From assembly GCA_963605115.1 (NCBI GenBank), contig CAVCTM010000001.1, positions 51,696 through 115,695 on the forward strand: 64,000 bases of DNA, given 5' to 3'. A model generated the notes under the pieces. It saw nothing but the letters and a program-made list of their open reading frames with translations, made no database searches and was not told the origin of the DNA. The stretch is from SVKR01 sp963605115. Its GTDB lineage: Bacteria; Bacillota; Clostridia; Oscillospirales; Oscillospiraceae. This document shows positions 1 to 8,061 of this stretch, piece after piece (position 1 is the first letter of the stretch; each line of letters starts with the position of its first letter). The position numbers and the translations under genes were made by a program.

Positions 1-1149
1 CTCGCGCTCAAGGAGCGCACGGGTCACTCCACCGTCGCCGTCACGGAGGACGGCAGCGCCGAGGGCAGACTCGTCGGCATCATCACGAGCCGCGATTACC
101 GCGTCAGCCGTATGGACCCCAAGACCCCGGTCACGGAGTTTATGACCCCCTATGAAAAGCTCATCTGGGCGCCGGAGGGAACGAGCCTGAAGGAAGCCAA
201 CGACATCATCTGGGAGCATAAGCTCAACGCCCTGCCCATCGTCGACGGCGACGGCAAGCTCTGCTACTTCGTCTTCCGCAAGGACTATGAAAACCACAAG
301 CAGAACCCGGACGAGCTGCTCGACGCGCACAAGCGCTATGTTGTCGGCGCGGGCATCAACACCCGTGACTACGCCGAGCGCGTTCCCGCTCTGCTCGAAG
401 CGGGCGCGGACGTGCTCTGCATCGACTCCTCCGAGGGCTTCACCGACTGGCAGAAATTCACCCTTGCGTGGATCCGCGCCCACTACGGCGACAGCGTTAA
501 GGTCGGCGCGGGCAACGTTGTGGACGCCAAGGGCTTCCGCTTCCTCGCCGAGTGCGGCGCGGACTTTGTGAAGGTCGGCATCGGCGGCGGCTCCATCTGC
601 ATCACGCGCGAGACCAAGGGTATCGGCCGCGGACAGGCGACCGCCCTCATCGACGTCTGCGCCGAGCGCGACCGCTATTATCAGGAGACCGGTATTTATA
701 TCCCCGTCTGCTCCGACGGCGGCATCGTCTATGACCACCACATCACGCTCGCCCTCGCCATGGGCGCGGACTTCGTGATGCTCGGCCGCTACTTTGCCCG
801 CTTCGACGAGAGCCCGACGAACAAGATCAACATCGGCGGCACCTACTACAAGGAGTACTGGGGCGAGGGCTCCGCCCGCGCGAAGAACTGGCAGCGCTAC
901 GACCTCGGCGGCGAGACAAAGCTCAGCTTTGAAGAGGGCGTGGACTCTTACGTGCCTTACGCCGGCTCCCTGAAGGATAACGTCGCGATGTCGCTTTACA
1001 AGGTGCGCTCCACCATGTGCAACTGCGGCGCTATGAGCATCCCGGAGCTTCAGGAGAAGGCGGTGCTGACGCTCGTCTCCGCCACCAGCATCGTCGAGGG
1101 CGGCGCGCACGACGTCATTCAGAAGGACAAGAGCATGTCCATAAAGTAA
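1..1149 (+). CDS. guaB: IMP dehydrogenase, 3' part (5' end outside window)
   Basis: Oxidises IMP to XMP with NAD+, the committed step of GMP synthesis. The frame is open from base 1, so the N-terminus lies outside the window; the ATG at 112 is an internal methionine. The visible part starts in the tandem CBS (Bateman) region (VAVTEDGSAEGRLVGIITSR, then the second CBS with LPIVDGDGKL) and continues into the TIM barrel. The active-site loop reads GIGGGSICITRETKGIGRGQ, with the catalytic Cys in SICITR, followed by SDGGI and the flap region. The C-terminus is intact. It lies just upstream of, and in the same direction as, the purine operon, but a promoter and riboswitch separate them. Confidence 0.95.
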   Translation, partial: LALKERTGHSTVAVTEDGSAEGRLVGIITSRDYRVSRMDPKTPVTEFMTPYEKLIWAPEGTSLKEANDIIWEHKLNALPIVDGDGKLCYFVFRKDYENHKQNPDELLDAHKRYVVGAGINTRDYAERVPALLEAGADVLCIDSSEGFTDWQKFTLAWIRAHYGDSVKVGAGNVVDAKGFRFLAECGADFVKVGIGGGSICITRETKGIGRGQATALIDVCAERDRYYQETGIYIPVCSDGGIVYDHHITLALAMGADFVMLGRYFARFDESPTNKINIGGTYYKEYWGEGSARAKNWQRYDLGGETKLSFEEGVDSYVPYAGSLKDNVAMSLYKVRSTMCNCGAMSIPELQEKAVLTLVSATSIVEGGAHDVIQKDKSMSIK

Positions 1150-1193
1150 AATTTTCCCCGGTTCTCCGGCGGGAATTTTGCCGAAATTGCGCC

Positions 1194-1222
1194 TTGACGC
1201 AAAGCCCGCGGGATGCTAAACT
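1194..1222 (+). promoter_or_regulatory. Promoter of the purine operon
   Basis: TTGACG (1194-1199), a 17-bp spacer and TAAACT (1217-1222) lie immediately upstream of the ZTP aptamer, so transcription would start just before the riboswitch. Confidence 0.65.
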
Positions 1223-1240
1223 GAGGTCATAAAAATTAAG

Positions 1241-1330
1241 TTGTTCCCCGTGACTGACGGAATGATGTGGAGCACCACAGAGGAGCGGGGAGCAAGCGAA
1301 CGCAAAAAATGCCGACCGTCTGGGCGCACT
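1241..1330 (+). promoter_or_regulatory. ZTP (pfl) riboswitch aptamer
   Basis: The sequence has the two conserved pieces of the ZTP/pfl aptamer: CCCCGTGACTGACGG near the 5' end with GTGGAGCACCAC and GGAGCGGGGAG, then, after a variable linker, GCCGACCGTCTGGGCGC. ZTP riboswitches sense ZTP/ZMP (AICAR nucleotides), which build up when 10-formyl-THF is scarce, and switch on purine and one-carbon genes. The position fits: it precedes purE-C-F-M-N-O-(AICAR transformylase)-D-L-fhs. The 3' end of the aptamer overlaps the left arm of a terminator, the usual way this class acts. Recognised from memory of the consensus, not from a covariance search. Confidence 0.85.
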
Positions 1331-1375
1331 CTAACTCAAAATCCTTGGGTTTCAGTGCGCCCATTTTCGTTTTTA
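1322..1375 (+). terminator. Riboswitch expression-platform terminator
   Basis: GGGCGCACT (1322-1330) pairs with AGTGCGCCC (1354-1362), followed by a U-rich tract (ATTTTCGTTTTT). The left arm overlaps the CTGGGCGC end of the aptamer, so ligand binding should block the terminator and allow readthrough into purE. Confidence 0.85.
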
Positions 1376-1389
1376 TAAGGAGAATTTCT

Positions 1390-1875
1390 ATGAAAAAGAT
1401 CGGGATCGTGATGGGCAGCGCGAGCGATATGCCCGTGGTGAAAAAAGCCGCGGACGTGCTCGAAAAATTCGGCGTGCCCTACGAAATGCACATTTATTCC
1501 GCCCACCGGACGCCGGGGGAGGCGCGAAGCTTTGCCGACTCTGCCCGCGAGCGCGGCTTCGGCGCGATCATCGCCGCAGCCGGGATGGCAGCCCACCTCG
1601 CCGGCGCGCTCGCCGCGGTGACGACGCTGCCGGTCATCGGCATTCCCGTCGCCTCCGCCCTCGGCGGCATGGACGCCCTGCTCGCCACCGTGCAGATGCC
1701 CTCCGGCATCCCGGTCGCGACCGTGGCGATCGACGGGGCGAAAAACGCCGCATATCTCGCTGTGCAGATCCTCGCCGTGACGGAGCCGGCGCTCGCCGAA
1801 GCGCTCGCCGCCGACCGCGCGGCGACCGCCGCAGACATTCTTGCCGCAGACGCGGCACTGGAGGCGGGAAAATGA
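1390..1875 (+). CDS. purE: 5-(carboxyamino)imidazole ribonucleotide mutase / AIR carboxylase PurE
   Basis: Makes CAIR in de novo purine synthesis. The 161-residue protein has the PurE signature: IGIVMGSASDMP near the start, then SAHRTP and AAAGMAAHLAG, and VQMPSGIPVATVAI. The ATG at 1390 is chosen because AAGGAGA (1377-1383) precedes it; a longer in-frame ORF would start inside the riboswitch. It is the first gene of the operon under the ZTP riboswitch. No purK is in the window. The enzyme may use N5-CAIR (class I) with purK elsewhere, or CO2 and AIR directly (class II); the sequence alone does not settle this for me. Confidence 0.95.
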   Translation: MKKIGIVMGSASDMPVVKKAADVLEKFGVPYEMHIYSAHRTPGEARSFADSARERGFGAIIAAAGMAAHLAGALAAVTTLPVIGIPVASALGGMDALLATVQMPSGIPVATVAIDGAKNAAYLAVQILAVTEPALAEALAADRAATAADILAADAALEAGK

Positions 1876-2390
1876 TCGGGATGGAAGGAAAAACGCTCCG
1901 CTCCGAGCGTCTGACTTACCGGCTTCTGACCGAGAGCGATAAGCCGGCGCTCCGCGCCATCTTGTCCGACCGCGCCGTGACGGAGCCGGCGGGCTTTCTC
2001 CCGGCGGAAACGGACGAGGCGTTCGGCAAATTCTTTGCCCACCTCACGCAGTATAACACCGCGCTCGGCATTTATCTGGGCGATACGCTCGTCGGCTATA
2101 TCCACGTCAACCGCTACCGCGGCGGCGGGGAATATGCCGAAAAAAGCTGCGTGGACACGGGCTTTGTCGTCGGCAAAGCGTATCAGAACCGCGGCTACGC
2201 CACGGAGACGCTGCGGACGCTGACGGCTTATCTGAAGCAGCGCTTCGACTTCTGCTTTGCCGACTGCTTTGTCACGAACGAGCCCTCCCGCCGCGTGATC
2301 GAGCGCTGCGGCTATCGCTATGTGGAGGACTACACCATGCTTTTCCGCGCCCTCGGCAGGGAGGAGACCTGCCGCAGCTACGTTTACTGA
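1872..2390 (+). CDS. GNAT-family N-acetyltransferase (RimJ/RimL-like)
   Basis: A 172-residue GNAT protein with the RimJ/RimL layout: an N-terminal LRSERLTYRLLTESD strand, VVGKAYQNRGYATETL as the acetyl-CoA-binding motif A, and NEPSRRVIERCGYRYVE as motif B. The start overlaps the purE stop (ATGA), so the two are translationally coupled. The acceptor substrate is not known. Nothing links it to purine synthesis except its position between purE and purC; it may simply be a passenger in the operon. Confidence 0.85.
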   Translation: MIGMEGKTLRSERLTYRLLTESDKPALRAILSDRAVTEPAGFLPAETDEAFGKFFAHLTQYNTALGIYLGDTLVGYIHVNRYRGGGEYAEKSCVDTGFVVGKAYQNRGYATETLRTLTAYLKQRFDFCFADCFVTNEPSRRVIERCGYRYVEDYTMLFRALGREETCRSYVY

Positions 2391-2449
2391 AAACGCCGAC
2401 AGGCTTTTCCATAAGAAAACTCAAAATCTCACAAAACGGAGGAACGATC

Positions 2450-3130
2450 ATGGAGCTGGTTTACACCGGAAAGACGAAGAACGTTTACGCGCTGGAAAAC
2501 GGGAACTATCTGCTGAAGTTCAAGGACGACTGCACGGGCAAGGACGGCGTGTTCGACCCCGGCGAGAATGCCGTCGGGCTGACCATCGACGGCGTCGGCG
2601 ACGTCAATCTGCGCATGTCCGTCTATTTCTTCGAGAAGATCAATGCCGCGGGCATCCGCACCCACTATGTCGGCGCAGACCTCGGCGAGACGACCATGGA
2701 GGTCCTCCCGGCGAAGGTCTTCGGCAAAGGGCTTGAGGTCATCTGCCGCCGCCGCGCGGTCGGCAGCTTCCTGCGCCGCTACAGCGAGTATGTCGAGGAG
2801 GGCGCGGCGCTGCCCTACTATGTGGAGACCACCTTCAAAAACGACGCGAAGGGCGACCCCCTCGTGACGCGCGACGGGCTCATCGTCCTCGGCGTGATGA
2901 CCGGCGAGCAGTATGACGCCATCCGTGAGATGACCCGGCGCATCACGAAGATCGTCGCTGACGACCTCGCGGAGAAGGGGCTGGAGCTTTACGACATCAA
3001 GTTTGAGTACGGCTACGACGCCGACGGCGGCGTGATGCTCATCGACGAGATCGCCTCCGGGAATATGCGCGTTTATAAGGACGGCAAGTATATCGACCCG
3101 ATGACGCTCTCCGAGCTGTTCTTTGCGTAA
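2450..3130 (+). CDS. purC: Phosphoribosylaminoimidazole-succinocarboxamide synthase
   Basis: Ligates aspartate to CAIR with ATP to give SAICAR. The 226-residue protein has the short bacterial PurC form: YTGKTKNVYAL at the N-terminus (nucleotide-binding loop), FKDDCTGKDG, VICRRRAVGSFLRRY, and the C-terminal YDIKFEYGYDADGGVMLIDEI active-site block. A ribosome binding site (ACGGAGGAACG) precedes the ATG. The stop overlaps the next gene's ATG by one base. Fifty-nine bases separate it from the GNAT gene, with no terminator visible. Confidence 0.97.
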   Translation: MELVYTGKTKNVYALENGNYLLKFKDDCTGKDGVFDPGENAVGLTIDGVGDVNLRMSVYFFEKINAAGIRTHYVGADLGETTMEVLPAKVFGKGLEVICRRRAVGSFLRRYSEYVEEGAALPYYVETTFKNDAKGDPLVTRDGLIVLGVMTGEQYDAIREMTRRITKIVADDLAEKGLELYDIKFEYGYDADGGVMLIDEIASGNMRVYKDGKYIDPMTLSELFFA

Positions 3131-4557
3131 TGGGCGGCTTTTTCGGCGCGGTCTCGAACCGCGATGTCGTGCTGGATGTCTTTTTCGGTACGGATTACCA
3201 CAGTCACCTCGGCACGCGCAACGCCGGGCTTGCGTTCTGGGACGGCGAGCGCGGCTGCCAGCGCCAGATCCATTCCATCGCGAATACGCCCTTCCGCACC
3301 CGCTTTGAGGACGATCTTCCGGAGTTCCATGGGCGCTGCGGCATCGGCTGCATCAGCGACAGCGACCCCCAGCCGCTGCTCGTGCGCTCCCATCTCGGGC
3401 TTTATGCCATCACCACCGTCGGGATGATCGGCAACGCCGAGGAGCTGGTGCAGACCTATTTCTCCGACCACGGTCACCAGTTTATGGCAATGAGCTCCGG
3501 CGCGGTGAACGCCACGGAGCTTGTCGCGGCGCTCATCAATGAAAAGGAGACGCTCGCCGAGGGCATCGTCCATGCCCAGAGCCTCATCGACGGCGCGATG
3601 AGCATCCTGCTCATGACGGGCAAGGGCGAGATCATCGCTGCGCGCGACCGCTGCGGACGCCTGCCCGTGCTGCTCGGACAGAGCGAGGAGGGCTGCTGCG
3701 TCTCCTTCGAGTCCTTCGCTTACCAGAAGCTCGGCTACCATAACTTGGCTGAGCTCGGTCCCGGCAAGGTCGTGCGCATCACGCGCACGGGCTATGAGAC
3801 GCTCGTTCCGGCAAAGCCGGAGAACCTGAAAATATGCGCCTTTCTCTGGACCTATTACGGCTACCCGAACTCCAACTACGAGGGCGTGAACGTGGAGCTG
3901 ATGCGCTACCGCAACGGCGCGGTCATGGCGCGCAGCGAGCGGGAGGGCGGCACGATGCCGGAGGTGGACTATGTTGCCGGCGTGCCGGATTCCGGCATTC
4001 CCCACGCCATCGGCTACGCGACGGAGAGCGGCAGACCCTTTGCCCGTCCCTTCGTGAAATACACCCCGACATGGCCGCGCTCATTCATGCCGAGCAGTCA
4101 GGCGGTGCGCGATCAGGTCGCCAAGATGAAGCAGATCCCGGTCCCGGAGCTCATCGAGGGCAAAAAGCTGCTTTTTGTGGACGACTCCATCGTCCGCGGC
4201 ACCCAGCTGCGCGAGACGGTCGATTTTCTCTATGAATCCGGTGCGGAGGAGGTCCACATGCGCTCGGCGTGCCCGCCGATCATGCATGTCTGCAAGTATC
4301 TCAATTTCTCCCGCGGCAACTCCGAGCAGGAGCTGCTGACCCGGCGGACCATCCGCCGTCTGGAGGGCGAGGCGGGGGACGCGCATGTGAAGGAGTACGC
4401 CGACGCTTCCACGGAGCGGGGGCAGTGCCTGCTCCACGCGATCTGCAAGGAAATGGGCTTCCAGTCCCTCGGCTATCAGACGCTGGAAGGGCTGCTGGAG
4501 GCGATCGGACTCGATAAGGACAAGGTCTGCACCTATTGCTGGACCGGAGAGGAGTGA
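3130..4557 (+). CDS. purF: Amidophosphoribosyltransferase homologue lacking the Cys nucleophile
   Basis: PurF catalyses the first step, PRPP + Gln to phosphoribosylamine. This 475-residue homologue has a glutaminase-like N-terminal domain and an intact PRTase domain with KKLLFVDDSIVRGTQL (PRPP loop, about residues 340-355), YTPTWPRSFMPSSQ, and Cys residues ACPPIMHVC and CTYCWTG that resemble the Fe-S ligands of Bacillus-type PurF. The start MGGFFGAVS has Gly where canonical PurF has the processed N-terminal Cys, and no Cys occurs in the first 65 or so residues. YHSHLGTRNAGLA aligns with the LQHRGQDAAGI region, so the domain fold is kept. It may use free ammonia or a separate glutaminase, or be a paralogue with another role. 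It starts one base inside the purC stop. Confidence 0.85.
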   Translation: MGGFFGAVSNRDVVLDVFFGTDYHSHLGTRNAGLAFWDGERGCQRQIHSIANTPFRTRFEDDLPEFHGRCGIGCISDSDPQPLLVRSHLGLYAITTVGMIGNAEELVQTYFSDHGHQFMAMSSGAVNATELVAALINEKETLAEGIVHAQSLIDGAMSILLMTGKGEIIAARDRCGRLPVLLGQSEEGCCVSFESFAYQKLGYHNLAELGPGKVVRITRTGYETLVPAKPENLKICAFLWTYYGYPNSNYEGVNVELMRYRNGAVMARSEREGGTMPEVDYVAGVPDSGIPHAIGYATESGRPFARPFVKYTPTWPRSFMPSSQAVRDQVAKMKQIPVPELIEGKKLLFVDDSIVRGTQLRETVDFLYESGAEEVHMRSACPPIMHVCKYLNFSRGNSEQELLTRRTIRRLEGEAGDAHVKEYADASTERGQCLLHAICKEMGFQSLGYQTLEGLLEAIGLDKDKVCTYCWTGEE

Positions 4558-4566
4558 GAGAGACCT

Positions 4567-5604
4567 ATGGAAAATTCCCATTCTGAAGCCTACGCCGCCG
4601 CGGGCGTGGATATCGAAGCGGGCTATGCCGGTGTGCAGCTGATGAAGGCCGACGTTGCGCGCACGCGCATCCCCGGCGTTTTAAGCGAGCTCGGCGGCTT
4701 CGGCGGCGTCTTCGCGCCGGACCTTTCCGGCATGGACGAGCCGGTGCTCGTCTCCGGAACGGACGGCGTCGGCACCAAGCAGCGCATCGCGCAGCTTTTA
4801 GGCCGCCACAACACCGTCGGCATCGACTGCGTTGCCATGTGCGTCAACGACATCGTATGCTGCGGCGCGAGACCCCTTTTCTTCCTCGACTACATCGCCA
4901 TCGGCAAAAATGTGCCGGAAAAGGTCGCCGCGCTGGTCTCCGGCGTGGCGGAGGGCTGCGTCCGCGCCGGCTGCGCGCTCATCGGCGGCGAGACCGCGGA
5001 GCACCCCGGCACCATGGCGGCGGACGACTATGACCTCGCGGGCTTTTCCGTCGGCATCGCCGACCGGAAAAAGCTCATTGACGGCTCCGCCGTCCGCCCC
5101 GGCGACGTGATCCTGGCGCTGCCGAGCAGCGGGCTGCACTCCAACGGCTACTCCCTCGTGCGCCGCGTGTTCGACGTGGAGCGCGCCGACCTCGGCAGAT
5201 ATATCGATGCCCTCGGCGAGACGCTCGGCGACGCGCTGCTGACGCCGACGGAGATCTATGTGAAGCCCGTCCTCGCCGCCGTCGCCGCCGCGGAGGTCCG
5301 CGGCATCAGCCACATCACGGGCGGCGGCTTTTACGAAAACATTCCCCGCGCTCTCCCGAAGGGGCTTTCCGCGCGCCTCTGCCGCGCGGCGATCCGGACG
5401 CCGCCGGTCTTCGCACTGCTCCAGCGGGAGGGGAACATCTCCGAACGCGATATGTTCAACACGTATAACATGGGTGTCGGCATGTGTATGACCGTCTCGC
5501 GCGAAACGGCGGACGCCGCGCTCGAAGCCCTGCGCGGAAACGGCTGCGCGGCTTATATTCTCGGCGAGGTCGCCGAGGGCGGAGAGCGGGTGCAGCTATG
5601 CTGA
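4567..5604 (+). CDS. purM: Phosphoribosylformylglycinamidine cyclo-ligase (AIR synthetase)
   Basis: Closes the imidazole ring: FGAM + ATP gives AIR. The 345 residues match the family length. Motifs include YAAAGVDIEAGYAGVQLMK at the N-terminus, VSGTDGVGTKQRIA (ATP site), CVNDIVCCGARPLFFLDYIA, LIGGETAEHPG and GLHSNGYSLVR, then HITGGGFYENIPRAL. It starts 9 bases after purF with a GAGAGAGACCT-type site upstream. The last codons overlap purN by 7 bases. Confidence 0.97.
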   Translation: MENSHSEAYAAAGVDIEAGYAGVQLMKADVARTRIPGVLSELGGFGGVFAPDLSGMDEPVLVSGTDGVGTKQRIAQLLGRHNTVGIDCVAMCVNDIVCCGARPLFFLDYIAIGKNVPEKVAALVSGVAEGCVRAGCALIGGETAEHPGTMAADDYDLAGFSVGIADRKKLIDGSAVRPGDVILALPSSGLHSNGYSLVRRVFDVERADLGRYIDALGETLGDALLTPTEIYVKPVLAAVAAAEVRGISHITGGGFYENIPRALPKGLSARLCRAAIRTPPVFALLQREGNISERDMFNTYNMGVGMCMTVSRETADAALEALRGNGCAAYILGEVAEGGERVQLC

Positions 5605-6230
5605 GCGCGGCGCGCGCCCGCATTGCGGTGCTCGTCTCCGGCGGCGGGACGAATTTGCAGGCGCTTCTGGACGCCGAGCGCGCCGGTACGCTCCGGAGCG
5701 GGACCGTCGCCCTCGTCGTCTCCAACAACTCCGCGGCTTACGCGCTGACCCGCGCCGAGCGCGCCGGGGTGGAGCGCGCGGTGCTGACCCGTACTGGGTG
5801 CGGCTCGCAGGAGGGCTTTGAAGCGGCGCTGACCGCGCTGCTGGAGGAAAAGGAGATCGACCTCATCATCCTCGCCGGCTTCCTCTGCATTCTGAGCGCC
5901 GACTTCACGCGGCGCTATGACCGGCGCATCCTGAACGTTCACCCCTCGCTCATCCCGTCGTTTAGCGGCAAGGGCTTTTACGGGCTCCGCGTCCACGAGG
6001 CGGCATTGGAGCGCGGCGTGAAGATCACGGGGGCGACGGTTCACTATGTCAACGAGATCCCCGACGGGGGACGCATCCTGCTCCAGAAGGCTGTAGCGGT
6101 CCGTCCGGACGATACGCCGGAGACGCTGCAAAGGCGCGTGATGGAGCAGGCGGAGTGGATCATTCTGCCGCAGGCGGCGGAGATGGTTTCCGCCAATATT
6201 CTGAAAAAGAAAGCGGGGAGAGCGCTATGA
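5598..6230 (+). CDS. purN: Phosphoribosylglycinamide formyltransferase (10-formyl-THF)
   Basis: Formylates GAR with 10-formyl-THF. The 210-residue protein has IAVLVSGGGTNLQALLD at the N-terminus, LIILAGFLCILS, the catalytic HPSLIPSFSGKGFYG (Asn-His-Asp set with NVHPS), and GATVHYVNEIPDGGRIL. The ATG at 5598 lies inside the end of purM; the upstream in-frame extension back to 5484 is purM shadow. The stop overlaps the next ATG (ATGA). fhs at the end of the operon would supply its cofactor. Confidence 0.95.
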   Translation: MLSAARARIAVLVSGGGTNLQALLDAERAGTLRSGTVALVVSNNSAAYALTRAERAGVERAVLTRTGCGSQEGFEAALTALLEEKEIDLIILAGFLCILSADFTRRYDRRILNVHPSLIPSFSGKGFYGLRVHEAALERGVKITGATVHYVNEIPDGGRILLQKAVAVRPDDTPETLQRRVMEQAEWIILPQAAEMVSANILKKKAGRAL

Positions 6231-6859
6231 GCGACCTTCTGGAGCTTCTGAGATCGAACCCCTATCCCGGCCGCGGCATCGTCGTCGGCGCGGGGCGCGT
6301 TTATTACTTTATTATGGGGCGCAGCGAGAACAGCCGCAACCGCATCTTCGCCGAAACGCCGGACGGCATCCGCACGGAGGCGTTCGATCCGGTGAAGCTC
6401 GCCGACCCCAGCCTCATCATCTACCACCCCGTGCGCCGCGTTCCCGGCGCGCTCATCGTCACGAACGGCGACCAGACGGACACCATCCGCGATACCGGCG
6501 ATTTCCGCGCCGCGCTCGCGACGCGCTGCTTTGAGCCGGACGCGCCGAACTATACGCCGCGCATCTCCGCCGTCTGCTATGACTCCGGCGCGTTCGAGCT
6601 CTCCATCTTAAAGCGCGTGCAGGGGCGGTGCCTGCGGGAATTTTTCGCCTACGCCGGCTGCGAGCCGGGAACCGGCTTTTTCCTCAGCACCTATCAGGGC
6701 GACGGCGACCCGCTGCCGAGCTTTTCCGGTGAACCGGTCGAGGTCACAATGCCGGAGCCGGAGGCGGTCTGGGCGGCGCTGAACGCGGAGAACAAGGTCG
6801 CGCTTTATGCCAACGTCGGCGGCAGGGTCCGCCTTTTCAACAAACATCTGGGGGACTGA
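6227..6859 (+). CDS. purO: IMP cyclohydrolase, PurO (archaeal-type) family
   Basis: Converts FAICAR to IMP, the last ring closure. The 210-residue protein resembles the archaeal PurO family rather than the N-terminal domain of bacterial PurH: NPYPGRGIVVG at the N-terminus, YYFIMGRSENSRNRIF, DPSLIIYHPVR, and TNGDQTDTI, which corresponds to the SNGSHTDTI-type motif of archaeal PurO. It overlaps purN by ATGA and lies 5 bases before the AICAR transformylase gene, so the two reactions of PurH are carried on two separate proteins here. The family assignment rests on motifs read by eye; a profile search for the IMP_cyclohyd family would settle it. Confidence 0.88.
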   Translation: MSDLLELLRSNPYPGRGIVVGAGRVYYFIMGRSENSRNRIFAETPDGIRTEAFDPVKLADPSLIIYHPVRRVPGALIVTNGDQTDTIRDTGDFRAALATRCFEPDAPNYTPRISAVCYDSGAFELSILKRVQGRCLREFFAYAGCEPGTGFFLSTYQGDGDPLPSFSGEPVEVTMPEPEAVWAALNAENKVALYANVGGRVRLFNKHLGD

Positions 6860-6864
6860 GACTT

Positions 6865-8043
6865 ATGACGGAACTGGAACTGAAATACGGCTGCAATCCG
6901 AACCAGAAGCCCGCGCGCATCTACCGGCGCGACGGCGGCGAGCTGCCCATCGAGGTGCTGAATGGTCGTCCGGGCTACATCAATTTTCTCGACGCCTTCA
7001 ACTCCTGGCAGCTCGTGCGCGAGCTGCGCGCGGCGACGGGGCTGCCCGCCGCCGCGAGCTTCAAGCATGTCTCGCCCGCCGGAGCCGCCATCGGGCTTCC
7101 GCTCAGCGAGACGGAGCGGAGGATCTATTTCGCCGAGGACGCCGCGGCGCTGACGCCCGTCGCCTGCGCCTACATCCGCGCCCGCGGCGCGGACCGTCTC
7201 TGCTCTTACGGCGACTGGGCGGCGCTCAGCGACGTCTGCGACGAGGCGACGGCGCGCTATCTGAAAAACGAGGTCTCCGACGGCATCATCGCGCCGGGCT
7301 ACACTCCGGCGGCGCTGGAGATTTTGAAGAGCAAGAAAAAGGGCAACTATAACATCGTCCGCATCGACCCGGACTATGTTCCGGCGGCGACCGAAACGCG
7401 CGACGTGTTCGGCGTCACCTTTGCGCAGGGGCGCTCCGACGCGCAGATCACGGCGGCGCTGCTCGGCAATATCGTGACCGAGAACAAAACGCTGCCGGAC
7501 GAGGCGAAGCTCGATATGTTAACGGCGATGATCACGCTGAAATATACCCAGTCCAACTCCGTCTGCTACGTCAAGAACGGGCAGGCGATCGGCGTCGGCG
7601 CGGGGCAGCAGAGCCGCATCCACTGCACGCGCCTCGCCGGGCAGAAGGCGGATAACTGGTATCTGCGCCAGCACCCGCAGGTGCTCGCGCTGCGCTTCGC
7701 GGACGGCATCCGCCGCCCGGACCGCGACAACGCGATCGACGTCTATCTCTCCGACGAAAGCGACGACGTGCTCGCCGACGGCGCATGGCAGGCGGTGTTC
7801 GCCGAGCGTCCCGCGCCGCTCACCGCAGCGGAAAAGCGCGCATGGATCGCGACGCAGCGCGGCGTGACCGTCGGCAGCGACGCCTTCTTCCCCTTCGGCG
7901 ACAATGTGGAGCGCGCCCGCAAAAGCGGCGTGGACTATATCGTCGAGCCGGGCGGCAGCATCCGCGACGACCATGTGATCGCGACGGCGAATAAATACGG
8001 CATCGTGATGGCGTTCACGGGGCTGCGGCTGTTCCACCACTGA
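6865..8043 (+). CDS. Stand-alone AICAR transformylase (PurH C-terminal type)
   Basis: Transfers the formyl group from 10-formyl-THF to AICAR to give FAICAR. At 392 residues it has only the AICARFT part; the MGS-like cyclohydrolase domain of PurH is absent. It starts directly with LKYGCNPNQKPARIY. The catalytic Lys67-His68 sit in SFKHVSPAGAA, followed by YTQSNSVCYVKNGQAIGVGAGQQSRIHCTRLAG and the C-terminal SDAFFPFGDN and EPGGSIRDDHVI blocks. Five bases follow purO. Some authors call such proteins PurV; I leave the symbol blank. Together with purO it replaces bifunctional PurH. Confidence 0.93.
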   Translation: MTELELKYGCNPNQKPARIYRRDGGELPIEVLNGRPGYINFLDAFNSWQLVRELRAATGLPAAASFKHVSPAGAAIGLPLSETERRIYFAEDAAALTPVACAYIRARGADRLCSYGDWAALSDVCDEATARYLKNEVSDGIIAPGYTPAALEILKSKKKGNYNIVRIDPDYVPAATETRDVFGVTFAQGRSDAQITAALLGNIVTENKTLPDEAKLDMLTAMITLKYTQSNSVCYVKNGQAIGVGAGQQSRIHCTRLAGQKADNWYLRQHPQVLALRFADGIRRPDRDNAIDVYLSDESDDVLADGAWQAVFAERPAPLTAAEKRAWIATQRGVTVGSDAFFPFGDNVERARKSGVDYIVEPGGSIRDDHVIATANKYGIVMAFTGLRLFHH

Positions 8044-8061
8044 AAAAACGGGAGGGAGAAT

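Noticed and set aside
1241..1375. Guanine/adenine (purine) riboswitch before purE
   Set aside because: The conserved core does not fit the purine aptamer; the ZTP/pfl core fits well.
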